From the NCBI GenBank assembly GCA_020744225.1, contig JAGMWG010000012.1:372001-436000 (forward strand): a stretch of DNA of 64,000 bases, written 5' to 3'. The stretch's first letter is position 1. Every line of letters begins with the position of its first letter. A model generated the notes under the pieces. That model was not told where the DNA came from and did not search any database. It saw only the letters and a program-made list of their open reading frames with translations. Positions 32,201 through 44,966 of this stretch are shown here, one piece after another. The position numbers were made by a program, and so were the translations under genes. Source of the DNA: Paraphoma chrysanthemicola (taxonomy: Eukaryota > Ascomycota > Dothideomycetes > Pleosporales > Phaeosphaeriaceae).

Positions 32201-35200
32201 TCATTTTCGGTCATCGCCTCTTCGGTCTTCCTCCTACAGAGCCGACGTATGTCTGCAACTGGGATTTCGATGTCGGCAAGATATCGGGTGAATGCACCTC
32301 AGAATTCCTCGAGGTCGCCGCTGGTGCCGCACGATCCTTTGCTTTCACATTCGATGACGACGAGAACTCACTGCCTCTTACCGAGATCGAAGTCATCAAT
32401 GACGCCACCTTCCTTCGCCTGAAGGCCCATGAAGTACACGTTTGGATGCACGTGGGTCACGAAGCCCTACTGATAAGGACTGACACCATTACCTTGGATT
32501 TTAATGACCTTGCCGGGTTGACTTTCTCACAACGGCTCTCCGCAAAGGTGCCAAATTTGACCGTGGGTGGTGTTGATGCTCGCTCTGCATCACGCCACAG
32601 AACAAGGAGCGGCGAAAAGCAACGAGTCGAGACACATGCGTACCTGCAAACCTCCATTGCTGTCAATATGCTCATGCGGAAACTCGATTTCACAGAAGAA
32701 CGTCGGAAACAGCAAGACCATTTGCAGGTGCACGACCAGCGAACGAATCGAACAAGTTTCATGATTCTGCACGGCCTGAATCCTTCCTCTCCATCCGGCA
32801 AAAACCGGGAAACGGTTCGTGTTCCTGCCATGCAATTTCCAGACATAGGCTCCCCGCTGCTCCTTCCCGATCGAGAGGAAGACGATTCAATCTACTCTTC
32901 ACAAGCATCATCACGTATAGTTTCCACTAGGAGACAACGTGGCATGGCGAGCTCGAGAAGTACGTCTAGTGCTTCAATGACAAGTAGCATCAGGTCAACA
33001 GCGCGGAGGCGCACAAGTCACAGCGGTAGTTCAAGAAGTCACACTGTCATCGAAGGCTCGCCCCTTCGAGCCGTTAACAAAAGCCAATACCAGCCGCATT
33101 TCACCGAAGACGAACGAGTCCGTCGCAATCTCGCCCCGTCGTCAGTGGCTTTGTCTAGCTCACTGGCTGCACCTTATTTTCCCCTTGAGCAAATCGAACC
33201 AGATACGTTCGAAGTGCCGTCGTTCCCATCTCCTCCAAGCCTAGAGAGACAGGCGGTCAAGCACATTGTCCCAGATGCACTACCAACTCAGCAACTGGAC
33301 GAGTCTTTTGCCCATGTCAGTCTCCTTATCAGCGCCGAGCCTGGCATTCGGCTCTACTGTACACCCGAGTTCATCAAATGCGTATCCGAACTCAAAGAAA
33401 TCATTCAGCCCGAACAACCGCAAGACTTACTCGACGACTTCCAGGTGAAGGTTATGACCAAGATTCTAGACAATAGAAACCGTCTCGAGGGCAAAGGAAG
33501 CTCACTTGAATTCAACGTCCGCATACCTTTTACACATGTCCGGTTTCAACATGCATTCGAGCCTCGCTCAACCGGCGGCAAAGACCAATATGATGTTATT
33601 CTTAACAATTGGATTGCATCGGCTCGAATCAGAAAATTTCCAGGTGAACGCGCTGGCGAAAATTCGTTCGCTTTGCACACTACCTTAGGCTCCTTGGGTG
33701 TTTCCGTAACCGAACGTACCTCTCACGGGCCGAGTCAAGATGTTGCTATCCAGGCGGAAGTTGACGACGTTCTTGTCTGGATGCTGCAGAATAAGGAGAC
33801 ATCGGTCAATGTCTCATTTCGAACACTAGAAACCGCAGCGGCTAGTAGGAAGGTCGATTACCTCGCCTCGCTCATATATCGAACAACTCTACTTGCCGAC
33901 GAGCTTGTGACATGCTTCGCCGATGCAAGTGAACGACAGCAACATCGGCTGCGTTATCTGGCTTGGTATCTGACGAGCGTACAAGATCAGTATCCAGACC
34001 CAGATTTCTTGACGAAAGCATCTTACGCCCTTCGAGCAGCGAGAGACCATCTGCGCAGTCACGATTCATGGAAGATTCTTTCTCGTTTCAGATATACGTG
34101 GCAATGCCTCTCTCCATCCGACAAGGATGCGCTCCTGGAGGACTGCATGCAGGACAATATAACGTGCCCAGACAACGCAGAGGAAAAGATTATCAGCATG
34201 TGGGATCAGTGGCGGACCTGGGATCTTGCACATGTGGAGAAGAGTCTGGCTATGAGGCTTCTGTTCAATCGACTGACGGACAGTTTACCGACACCTGAAA
34301 CAGCACCACTGCATTTGGACGTCAAATCTGCGGGGCTAAAGCTGATCGCCGATCCTGGACCACGGCAGAGCGAGATTGCGATGCGCTTTCTAGCTATAAA
34401 TGTCGCGCAGCTACCACCTGCGGTGCCTTCGGGGCTCATGCTCGTTGGTACAGACACCCCAAAGAAGTCGACAGTCGTGCAGGTCAGCTCGCGCGAGGTC
34501 GCTATCCATGTTCAATGGGAAATCTGCGAGCTTGCTGAGGCCTTGACGAAATTGTTCCTACCTGTTAGTTCGCAAAGCAAAGGCGTGCGTACATCAAAGC
34601 CGAAAACACCTACGCAAAACAGCACGCACAATGTCGATAATGATGTCCAAGTTGTACTGATCTCACAGAAGGCACAGATCATTTTCGATACTATCAACCT
34701 TCGAAGCATTACGACAGGCCGACATATGCGCGTTGCCTTCATTGATGCAGACCACAGAGCATCTAGCCAAAGGGAGACCATGAGCGCACATGTTCACATG
34801 GATGTGGCCGTCAGCGAGCTCACTTGCCGATCTCGTGTCCTAGCTAAAACTCAATTCGAACAGCCCAATCTGTACTTTGCCTCGATTGAGCATGCGCACG
34901 AGAATCGAGTCCCCACGGAAATAAAGCTAGCGGCGGCGAGCCGTATGATTGTGGTGAAGGTCGAAGAAGATGTGTTGGGCTTCATCGAAGTCGCAGACTC
35001 TGTGCTTAGAGACGAAGTCGCATATTTTGTTCGCCAATCGGAAATATTCATGCACATGAAGGAGGGCAAAGGGTTGAAGAGCACGCCCGTACCCGGCTCC
35101 TCACAGCTTCCAAACGTTACCTTGGCACTGTTCATGGACGCGTACCGAATTGAACTCGCATTACTCCAACCCCTTGGGTGGTCAATTTCTGGCTCATCAG

Positions 35201-38200
35201 GCAGGATCGCAGTAATCCCTGCTCTTGGTAAGAACGTGACATTGCAGGTTGACTATGATCTTGAAGCAAGTCATCACCGGATGTATAGCACCTCTCTGGA
35301 TGGATCCAACGTAATTAGTACCCTGACGCTGCCACCAGTCAACGGCCGCCTAGCTGTTACCCAGACAGATCAGATTACTCGAGTCGCGGCTTCTGGCATC
35401 ATTGAGACAATCCAACTACAAGCCTCCGAATTGCAAGCTCTCGCTACTACCGTCAATAAGCCAGAGTTCTCTCATATGCTCCAAGCTGTCCAGGATGATG
35501 TCGAGGTCCTCATGAACCACGTTGAAGAGATATTTCCAACCCCCACAGGACCTCCTGTCTTGAAATCCCCCGGTCCCTCACGAGATGTCCTGTTCGGCGT
35601 CCAGCTGACATTATCCGGAATGGATGTTATCGCGACCGCTCCTGGCCGGAATAGAGACTCGCCTTCCGCCAACCTTACCATGCGTCTTTCCTCTGTTCAG
35701 CTCAAAGCCACGAACATCGACCAGAATGACAAGCTAATGCTATACCCGGAAGCCACGGTACGGCTCAATGAGATCAGCGTGGCCATGACTTTGACCGACA
35801 TGGATTCAGTCCGGCGATGCGGCAATCTCACCTTCGGTGCAGTCTTCCAGGCGACCACAGAAGAGGACTCATCACCCACGCGACGCTTGTATCGACTTCA
35901 CAGCACGGGCTTAGAAGTGAACATATTTGCCGATACCGCATCAGCCGTCGTCGACGTGGTCAACCATTTACAAGACAAGATCAAGGATCTAGACCTATCC
36001 AAGGAGAAGAAATATCTTAGGCGACTTCGGCATACCAAGAGTAGGATCTCCAGCAAGCGAGACAAAAGCATCAAAAGTCGGACCGACACTGATGGAGAAA
36101 GCGTGAGCTCCGGTGCACTATTCACGTCAACATATGCCTTGGAACTGCTTGACTTGCAGATCAGCTGGATTGTTGGAACATCCGTGGCGCCATTTCCTCG
36201 AAACGAGGTTGAGGACCTCGTACTCTCGTTCCGCAAGATCGATCTGTCAACACAAAAAGGTGATGCCGCACGCCTAATGATTGAAAACATGCAACTCCAA
36301 ATGGTTCCCGTGTCCGCAAGTAAGGCCAAGCGGTCGTTGAACTCGGCATTACTACCTAAAGTGGTATTCAATGTTGCTTATGCTTCCACAAAGGACACAC
36401 GCAAGGTTGCTTTCCAAGCTTTTGGCAAATCACTTGATCTTCAGCTGGACTCGCACTTCATCATTCCTGCGAACATTATCGAGAGATCCATCGCGCTTGC
36501 GGGCAAAAAATTACGCAAGGCTTCCGCGAATTGGAGCATGACGCCCACAACAAATGGTGCGCAGCGTAAGAATCCTTTTGGCAACAAGCGTCTGGCCTCC
36601 CTGACGGTTGATGCGAGCTTCGCTGGAGCTGTTGTGCACATCAATGGCGGCGAAGGATCGCCTACACAAAGCACCTCAGCTCGGGCTCAGCAGAAGGGCA
36701 GATACAGTCAATTTGTTGGAGATGGATCTGCGAGCAGTCTCGCATTGCGAGCACCAGGTGTCGCTATACGCGTGGAGTATCAAGACGACGGACGTGATCC
36801 TTCTCTCAACGCTGAGCTTCGAGTGGATGCGTCCAGTAATACCTTACTGCCGACTGTGGTGCCCATCATCATCGATATATCGGAGAGCATCAAGGCAGTC
36901 GTACGCGAAAAGGACGAAGATTCATCGCCGACATCTCCAGAGCAGGCCCAAAATCAGCCAAAGCCAGTGGCTAAACTCATTGAAGAAGATGGTAATCTCA
37001 TCACTGCCGATCCTGCCACAATACTCGGTCGAACAAGGCTGAATCTTGGGCTTCGAATCTGCAAGCAAGAGTTCAGTCTCAGTTGCCAACCAATCGCACG
37101 TGTCACTGCCATTGCCAAGCTGGACGACATCTATGTCACTGCGAACAGTGTCAAGTCACAAGACCATGGGCACTTCTTTGCTGCCTCTGCCGCCTTTGAA
37201 AATCTGCAAATAACCGTCCAGCATGTGTACTCGCGTGAATCGACGTTCAGCCTAGACGTGGAATCGATAGTGCTTTCGCTGATGAACAGCAAGCATCTCA
37301 GCGGTACGAGCGGCATTTCAGCCATCCTCAAGGTTAATCCAACGGCGATGCAAATCAACGCTCGGCAGTTGCAAGACTTCCTCTTATTCAGAGAAATCTG
37401 GTACCCACCAGAAATCCGGCAGTCTTCGAAGCCTCCCTCGGCAGAGAGCAGTTCAGAACCGCAAGACTACTTCATCCAGCGTTACGAGCAAGTAACGGCC
37501 GCGACAGCCTTCCCGTGGAACGCAAATGTGGCGATCGCAGACGTCAAAGTCGACCTGGATCTAGGCCAGGCCATTGGAAAGTCCTCGTTCCACATTCACA
37601 ACATGTGGGCATCGTCAAAGAAAAGCACAGACTGGGAGCAGAACCTGTGTATGGGGGTCGAAAACATTGGTGTTGAGAGCACAGGTCGGACAAGTGGGTT
37701 TGTTGCGATAAAAGGCATCAAGGTTCGAACATCGATCAGCTGGCCCGAACAAGCGCCTGGCACCCGTAAGACACCTCTGATTCAGGCTTCGGTCGCCTTT
37801 GAAGAGCTACGCGTCAAGTCTGGCTTCGATTACCAAGCCTTCCTCTTGGCTGACATTGCAAATTTTGGATTCCTAATGTACAACGTCCGAGAAGAAGGCG
37901 ACCGGCCGCAGGATCGTCTCGTGGCGATCCTTGACGGTGACCAAGTGCATGTCTTCTGTCACGCTACCAGCGCAGCTCAGGGACTTGCACTGTTTCAAGC
38001 AGTTGAGCGTTTGGTGCAGGAAAATCAACAAGCCTACACACAGTCGCTTAGGGACATTGAAAAGTTCTTGCGTCGCAAGTCGTCCGTCGCCACGCCATTT
38101 GATCGTTCACCATCACAAAGCATGATCGTGTCCAAGCAGGACGAGGACTCGTTCAAAGCACCCATTTCGCTTCAAACGGACGTGGTGGTCACACTTCGCT

Positions 38201-38985
38201 CAATCAAACTTGGCGTCTTCCCATCCACCTTTGTCGACAACCAGATCCTCCTCCTCGCAGCCGGCGACATGCAAGCGCGCTTCGCCGTCGCGCTTGAACA
38301 ACGCAAAATCCACTCCACGCTCGGCATGACACTCGGCCAACTCAGCGTCGCCCTCTCCTCCATCCCTTCACCCAAGAAGACAAAACCCGCCACCGAACTC
38401 ACCGTCGAAGACGTCGCCGAGAGCGCTCGCTCCGCGCGCGGCGGCACCATTCTCCGCGTACCCAAAGTCGTCGCCACAATGCACACCTGGCAAGTCCCAC
38501 GCAGCAACCACATCGACTACCTCTTCCGCAGCAGTCTCGAAGGCAAAGTCGACGTCGGATGGAACTACAGCCGCATCTCGTACATCCGCACCATGTTCGC
38601 CAACCACTCGCGCACACTCGCATCACGTCTCGGTAAACCGCTGCCCGAATCCAACATCAAAATCAGCACGTCGCAAACCCTACCTCCGGCGGAAGATACT
38701 ACGTCGATGACGACGCGCCCCCGCGCGCAGTCCGAAGCCGGACAAGAGAAAATCACGGCCGTGGTCAATGTCCCGCAGTCGAAATATGAGTATACTGCCC
38801 TCGAACCCCCGCTTATTGAAACGCCGCAGCTCAGGGATATGGGTGAGGCGACGCCCCCGCTTGAGTGGATCGGGTTGCATCGAGATCGGTTGCCGAATGT
38901 CACGCATCAGATTGTGATTGTGACGTTGCTTGAGGTGGCGAGGGAGGTGGAGGATGCGTATGGGCGGATTTTGGGGAGTTCGTAG
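29271..38985 (+). CDS. CSF1: Csf1, bridge-like lipid transfer protein (BLTP1/Tweek family)
   Basis: Giant rod-shaped lipid-transfer protein that channels phospholipids from the ER at membrane contacts; in yeast it is needed for growth at low temperature and supplies lipid for GPI anchors. Two exons: 29271-29320 and 29370-38985 (49-bp intron, GTACGC...CGCAG); 3,221 residues, similar to yeast Csf1 (about 2,960). The N-terminal membrane anchor is at about residues 18-41 (VFLVELLICSILTIFFLFYF), followed by the family start NRLFATLVSYGIRAYTW, DISSLQVSLLGGRIFFKDLR and GYITWNYWLRR. The ATG at 29271 is chosen because the splice gives MASITPEPLDPRDGFNW just before the anchor; an upstream frame without splicing would add unrelated residues. 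The rest is the long beta-groove with disordered inserts, for example Ser/Arg-rich near 1,220-1,280. Confidence 0.95.
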
Positions 38986-40116
38986 GTGTTAATAGGGGAG
39001 GGGTATGTGTGGAGATGGGATGAATCTGCAAAATGAGTTTGTGACAAAGGCGAGAGGGATACGGGTTGTTTTATGGTGTTCATGGTGTTTGGGGGGTTAT
39101 GGGGATGCATTACATGGCGTTACTTGGTGATATTTTGGGGACCTGGCGAATATGTAGATATTGTACATCTTGTAGTAATATATATCAACCTTTCGAGATC
39201 AATACACTTAGACGTCAAACGTGATCAACTCAATGTAAGCCGAGGGATGTTGAAGTTGTCGATACACGATCCTTTTTCGGTGCATCGCAAGTACATACTC
39301 GTATGTGTTGCAAATCGTTGCTGAAGCAGTGCGTAGCGTGATTGCAAGTCATCAATGGTTTGCAAAAGACGATCTTAAAGCGGCAATCTACAAGGGTGTG
39401 TAGTGTACAGCGTAAGTGCAAGTGCTTCATGCCACTTCAGGATCGTTCCTAAAGCGGTAATTTTGAGCAAGCGTATGTGTATGTGCGTGTCGTGCGGGGT
39501 AGGTGTATGTACGTACGCATCATGGACGTAATTGCAAGAGATCAACAGGCACCAAGATAACTTCCTGAATAGGAAGTTTCAGGCTAAGTGTTTGCAGTTT
39601 GTGCTGCGCGGGGTAGTTGTACTGGTATGTATGAAGTAGAAGTAGCGCGTGAAGATAGCGGCGTAGTTGCAACTAATTCATAGCCGTATAAAGACTTTCC
39701 TAAATAGGCAATAAAAGCACGTGGCTCCTTATGTGAGGTTAGAGGCGAATGCGTGTAGTAGCGTAGTTGTATGAGATCGATAGAGGCATATAAGTTTCCT
39801 AAATAGGCAGTTTGAAAGTGTAAGTAAGCATTCGCAGACTTGTCGTAGGGCTTTGTCTGGTAGAGTGAGTTGTTTCGTGATTGCAAGAGATCGATAGTTT
39901 TAAAATACTTTCCTAAAAATGTAGTTTGGGAAGAATGCAAATACAAATGCGAATTGGTGTATCTGCAGGTCTCAGTCACACCTTGCAGTGATATCGCAAA
40001 TTGTCGTATATACAAAGTGTCGACAGTTCTGTATGCAAAAATCCCCTCTCCATCACAAGGCGTGTACTAACGGAGTAGGCGCATCATCTGCGCTCAAAGT
40101 AGCCTTATGTACAACC
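38986..40116. other. intergenic between convergent genes, mostly repeat array
   Basis: 1.1 kb between CSF1 (+) and a HET gene (-). Apart from about 200 bp of CSF1 3' flank it is largely filled by the repeat array at 39225-39930. Frames such as 39584-40015 (-) read through repeat units. Confidence 0.55.
39225..39930 (+). repeat. array of about six diverged units of the GATCGA/TTTCCTAA repeat family
   Basis: Units recur every 85-130 bp. Each has a GCGTGATTGCAAGAGATCGA-like box, then 10-20 bp, then a near-palindromic TTTCCTAAATAGGCAGTTT-like box. Clear pairs are at 39338-39393, 39528-39580, 39661-39712, 39759-39815 and 39874-39930; a partial unit is at 39431-39465. Words such as GCGGGGTAG and GTATGTATG fill the spacers. 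The same boxes recur near 22.1, 43.2 and 56.5 kb. Confidence 0.7.
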
Positions 40117-41998
40117 TCAGCGAATATGAAAGATACTCTCTTGCAAACCTTGGTTCTTTGCAGTCCGCACGGCCTCACCATCCATGATGCCATGAACATA
40201 AGCAGCGCCCAACAACTGGTAATTTCCGTTTCGTTCTCTCAATATGTACGGCGTCGTTCCTCCTCTTAAGATAACGACGAGATCTGATGACTGCATCAGT
40301 CGAGGTCCAATTCCCATACGACCAGTCGACGTCGTGAAGAAGCGGCGTTCTATGCAATAGTCAATCATTGACACTGCGTGAATATCACGAGTTTTTGTCG
40401 TGTTACAGTTTCCACTGCTCTGTATTCGTTCCGGTACCGAATCGTCGTCCTGCACAACCAAGTTCTCCAAGTGCGTTGCCAAGACTGATACGTCCTCTGG
40501 TCGTGCTCGTCGCATAAAAGTATTTCCAGCCACAAGAGTAAGCGCCATGGCAGTGTAATCGACATGTGCGTCCTCGCTCATCTTGACTTTGGGACGAAGT
40601 TGCGCCTTTCGCTTCGCAGAAAGGAGCCATGCATTGTAACCTTCATTTTCGAATCTTACATCATCATATGTCGCGTTCATCTCCAGAACTCGGTCTGCAA
40701 CAAATCCTTCGACTACAAGCACTTCGGCGCCTGAAATTACTTCAGTAAGCATGCGTGGTGGACCAAGCTCGCTACACGCATGGAAGAACATCGGTAACAA
40801 AGCAATGTCTTCGGGTTCATGCTGCAAGTTAGCTCTAATCGCCCAAGTAGGAAAGCCTTGCCCATCCTCAAGAGTATCTGAGCGGTGATGGATATAACGA
40901 AGTGCACCTAAGTCGCCGCTTTGACACAGCGTGTATCTTGTGGCATCTTGAAGCACATCTGCTAAAGGCCTGGTGTAATCTACTCGAAGCAAGGTGGTAC
41001 GCTGAGTGTCATCCAATTCATCGCCGCCATCAAGCAAGCCCAGAATAGCATAGATACTGTCCCGGGGCTCAGTCTTCCCGAAAAGCTGTGCTGTACCCAT
41101 CAGATTCGCCCAAACCGGTGCCCTGAATAAGGAATCGAACATGACGGAAGCACAAGCCCGGCCTGCACATTCTTTCAAGCCTCGAGAAACGAAATTGGAT
41201 TTATGGCCGAGCCAGCATGCAGCGCGGACTGTGTCGAGCAGATCAAATCGGAATGCGCCCCAGTGGCAGGTGCTCAACGAGGCGAGAGTGACTTCCTGCA
41301 GTACCCAGAGGCGTCTTAGTCTTATTAGCCTTGATTCAATGAACACTATGATCATAGCTGTTCTGCCGGAGTTTGCTCACTTGAACCACTGGAGATTGAA
41401 GAGACACTGAAGTGCTTCAAAGTCGACCTCCATGGTGAAACCATCCTTTGAAAAACTGGCCGCGCCTGTCAATGGGTCATAGATGGTTCCGAATAGCAAC
41501 GAGAAGTCCTTGGTAGCTTCCTTCATCTCAAATACCAAATCCTGGACGCTCTTAATGCCGCGCTCAGCTAGGCCCTCGGTGTCCTCACCAAGAAAGACGA
41601 GATTATGCTTTCCTTTTCGATAAACGGTCGACATGAGCGATACTTGCTGGCTTCTTTCCGCCAAGGATGACTGATTGATACAGATGGCATCTATCCAGAC
41701 GGTTCGTTCTATGCTGCAAAAGTCGCATTCGCCTGATGGCTGCTTCCGAGCTTGCTGTTACTGGGACCAGGCTCCCATTCAGCCAGACATAGGATGGGGA
41801 TCTTGATGGACCCCAACAATATGAGATCGTCTCGTACATCGGCACCGGCTCATCGAGCAAAGAAATTGTTCTCATCGTGCAGTGCACGATATCGTCATCA
41901 GCAGCGCTCGGCGCAATGTCCAATACGCGGATCTCCCCACGTGCCGAGCTAAGGGCTGCGTAATGAGATGCAGACTGGTGTTCACTTTCGGAAGACAT
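40117..41998 (-). pseudogene. HET-domain protein gene with a one-base frameshift
   Basis: Second type of HET protein, about 600 residues if restored. Exons 41381-41998 and 40117-41314, with a 66-bp intron (GTGAGC...CTAAG). Exon 1 begins ATG at 41998, with YETISYCWGPS and the usual VTASSEAAIRRMR, then loses frame. The next HET motif, TVWIDAICINQSSLAERSQQ, is in another frame. The shift lies at the four-base A run at 41718-41721 (T run on the coding strand), where one base too many would explain it; no intron fits in the gap. The intron rebuilds QWFKRLWVLQEVTLA. The C-terminal half is open to the stop and ends with a usual HET-family tail (TTPYILRERNGNYQLLGAAY). It may be a real broken allele or an assembly error in a homopolymer. 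Confidence 0.75.
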
Positions 41999-42959
41999 TG
42001 CTAAGCTTTCTTTGATACTGCAACCTCGTTATGTGAGGCCTTCAGGGCTGTCGAGTCCAGTGTTGTGGCATAGGATAGCCAAAGAGGCAGGTGGTGAGTC
42101 GATGCTTACGAGGCTGAAAATCGGAGGTGCAGACGTGTGATTCGCCCAGAGGACTGACCGTGGCGGCTTCGCACCAACGATCGGCGGTCTTTCAGCCACA
42201 AGCGAAGTCCTGCAGGACCACGATCAGCTGTGCTTGGCTTCGTTGGCAGAGTGACCAGGAGGTGACATACTAATGTGTCACAATCACAGGTTTCCCATAC
42301 AAAGATTCATATGCATGGTCGATGATTAGAAGACGTTTTGGAATTCATCCATTAGCGCGCAATCTGCGGTTGATGTTGACATTCGTGTCAAAGGCCCCAG
42401 CGTAGCAAGCAAACTTCGCACTTGCTTTCTCAAGCAGCTAGATCCCTCTGCCTCTAAGCAAGATCATCAACAACGGAAGTCAAGCAAATTATTCTGTTCT
42501 GGCTTTTTGGAAAGACTTCTCGTATTTTAGTGCACCTTGTGTATATATATTATACATATGTAGACTTTTTGATCTAAATCTACCGCACTTCCGTGGACTA
42601 TGGCACATTTTGCAAAGAAAGGTAGTATCATTGGGATTAACTGTCTCTTATCTACATAGCGCAAATGCCATATTCGTTCGCAGAAGACTAAGGCGAGTAG
42701 CTTGTCAACGAATTTGTGCCTACACATTCACTCAATATCAGATGTCTTTAAGCTTTCTCGAGAGCTGGCTGTAATAGCTCGATGTGATGAAGTCAGATTT
42801 CGTATTGTTATGTCCTAAAGTATGCCCATTAGTGGTGAGCCGATCAACAAGATAACTTTGATAAATGTTGCATGGCCAAGCGGCGGCGACGTCACTACAT
42901 ATATGCCAATGCCTGAGCGCTGACTTTGAACATAAGTGCAAGCATGCCTTCGTGCTGAA

Positions 42960-43415
42960 CAACGATTTCCGTTCCTACCGCGAGCAATACTTCAATTTCC
43001 CGAGGTTATCGACATGAGATTGCAAAGCACCATGCCTCGCACCGAGTATTAGTTGTACTCTCATAACACAGTGTCTTCCATTTGACCCCACGACACACTG
43101 CGATCAACACCGAGCAATACATTTCCAAGATGGGCAACCTATGGTGAGAACATAGGTGCTATCTGAGGATTTGCACCGAGCTACCGCGATCGACATGCAG
43201 AGAAAACTTTCCTAAAACGGTAGGCTGGGTGAAGGTCAGGTCCCATCCAATCGCATAACACCGAGGCACTGCGATCGACAGCGAGCAGAAAGTTTCCGAA
43301 AAGGGTAGTTCGAGTGAACCTTAGGCGGAATTTCGGTGCTTGCGAAATCTCTGCACCGAGATCCTGCAACGGACAGCATAGAGTAAGTTTTAAGTACAGT
43401 AGTTCAAGTGAATAT
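42960..43415 (+). repeat. array of about five units of a variant of the GATCGA/TTTCCTAA repeat family
   Basis: Period about 85-92 bp. Units carry TTGCACCGAG or ACACCGAG, then CTGCGATCGACA, then after 12-20 bp AACTTTCCTAAAACGGTAG (43205-43223) or AAAGTTTCCGAAAAGGGTAG (43289-43308), then TGGGTGAA/CGAGTGAA. More diverged copies are at about 42999-43030, 43098-43145 and 43352-43410. Confidence 0.6.
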
Positions 43416-43912
43416 CGTGATTTTGTAAGATTGTGTTTCAGTCGCACCGCACGTAACGACAGTTGAAGTTACTAAGTGCAAATAGTCCAGAACTATTATA
43501 TCCATGTCCACCATTAGTCTTGAGGGGTGAAGATAGTCGTTCAAATTCTCCATACTTCCTATCCTGATGTTGCCATATTTCGAAACAAACCTACCAAGCT
43601 CATTCGCACGGCATATTTCCCCGTCCATCGCACCAAAACAGCCGTTTTCCGCCCCACCATGCGAACCATCCGAGCAAACACGCGGGCTCACCCGCTTACC
43701 ACCGCAAATGGTCACACATCCTTTCCACTCACCGCGTGCGCCCAGAAAAGCGTTTGCATCACCACCCCTGCCCCATTTCCTCTCGCACATGAACGCGCGT
43801 GCGCCCGCGTCAGATCTGTGTACACCACGAGTCCTCCACGCTGGGTCCAGTCATACGCCCTCTGCCCAGTCCTTCGCGCACCCTTCGCATCGAGGTCTAT
43901 AAAAGCCTGAGA

Positions 43913-43932
43913 TAAGCTAAGCTAAGCTAAGC
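43913..43932. repeat. TAAGC microsatellite, four units
   Basis: Four perfect copies of a 5-bp unit, just downstream of a TATAAAA sequence on the plus strand. Confidence 0.8.
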
Positions 43933-44966
43933 TGATGCCTACAATTATACGCTTGCGGGCGTCATGGAAGACGAGGGCGGGGGCTTGGCAAGGTTAGGCA
44001 GGCGCCGGGGCGAAAGAGGATGCAGGTGCGTTTGCTGCGCCACGATTAGGGCGGAACTTTTTCTCGCGTTTATTTCCAAATTTGCGGGACTAAGATCAGA
44101 ATGGGGTACAGTAAGTTTGGAGGAAAGTTGGTACGTTGCTGGCTTTGACTTGAGAAGACGGGTGTGAGGGTGCTGCGCGGCGGTGAGGATGTTTTTGTGG
44201 AGGTGGTCGGATCAGCTGATGAAGAAAGAGAGGAGAGTCTTGGAAATCGCAAAGTACAGATCTAGTATACGGTTGGTTGAAGACTAAAAAGCTGGCCGAG
44301 GAAACACCGAAGGTCACCTAGATGTGGTCGCCCTTGGGTCAAACTTTAGCGCAACGTAGACGTAGCAGCCTAATGGCACAGCTCGAACGCGGCGTCAAGA
44401 AATCGCCCTGTGCACAAGTGCAGGCGAAACATTTGAGAGGGTACGAAAAGAAGTGGTGCAAGTGTAATTATTGAAACGGAAGGACGAGGAAGCAAACAAC
44501 GCCCCAGTGATGCAATGTCGTCCCCAGCCGAGAATGCAGTCGTAATGGACGCGTGCGCATCCTTGCACCGCCTGATGTGCCCCAAACCAACGCCGTAACT
44601 TATGCTGTCTTGATAGTATATAGAAACAAAGACGATAAAAACGCCGTGCCCAAGGGTATTGTGTGATGCGTGTCCAGTACCAGATATGAATGAGCCGAAA
44701 ATGCAAGAGAGAGCCAACAAATAACGCCCAACAAAGGAAATGGCAACTCGAGAGCCAGAAATAGTGCGCTCGGCAGCAGCGGAGCGGTGCGAATAGCGCG
44801 CGTCGCAAGGCAGACTTGACGTTCCGTGGTGTAGGACCAGACCCAAAGCGGTTAGGATCGACAAGATCATGCGGACGCTGAGTGGATCACCCGATACCCA
44901 TCCTCTCCCACCATGCTTGCGGCAATCGCAAAATTGGATACACCATGGGCAGCGTTTTCAATCCTC

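Larger units (their letters stand above)
41999..44966. other. gene-free stretch between HET gene and medA
   Basis: About 3 kb. It holds the promoter side of the HET gene, an AT-rich patch near 42530-42560, the repeat array at 42960-43415 and a TAAGC microsatellite near 43913. A plus-strand TATAAAA at about 43899 precedes a 67-codon frame (43964-44167), too short to support as a gene. A 166-codon minus frame (44370-44870) lies just 3' of medA and is probably 3' UTR. Confidence 0.45.

Noticed and set aside
39225..39930. Possible CRISPR-like array because of regularly spaced repeats
   Set aside because: Units are diverged, spacing is irregular and the genome is eukaryotic; it is a degenerate dispersed repeat.
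41730..41790. Intron that would explain the HET frame change
   Set aside because: The only usable donor and acceptor would remove the conserved VTASSEAAIRRMR segment, so a one-base frameshift is more likely.
44370..44870. 166-codon minus-strand frame
   Set aside because: Lies just 3' of medA on the same strand, has no recognisable domain and overlaps another frame of similar length; probably 3' UTR or chance.
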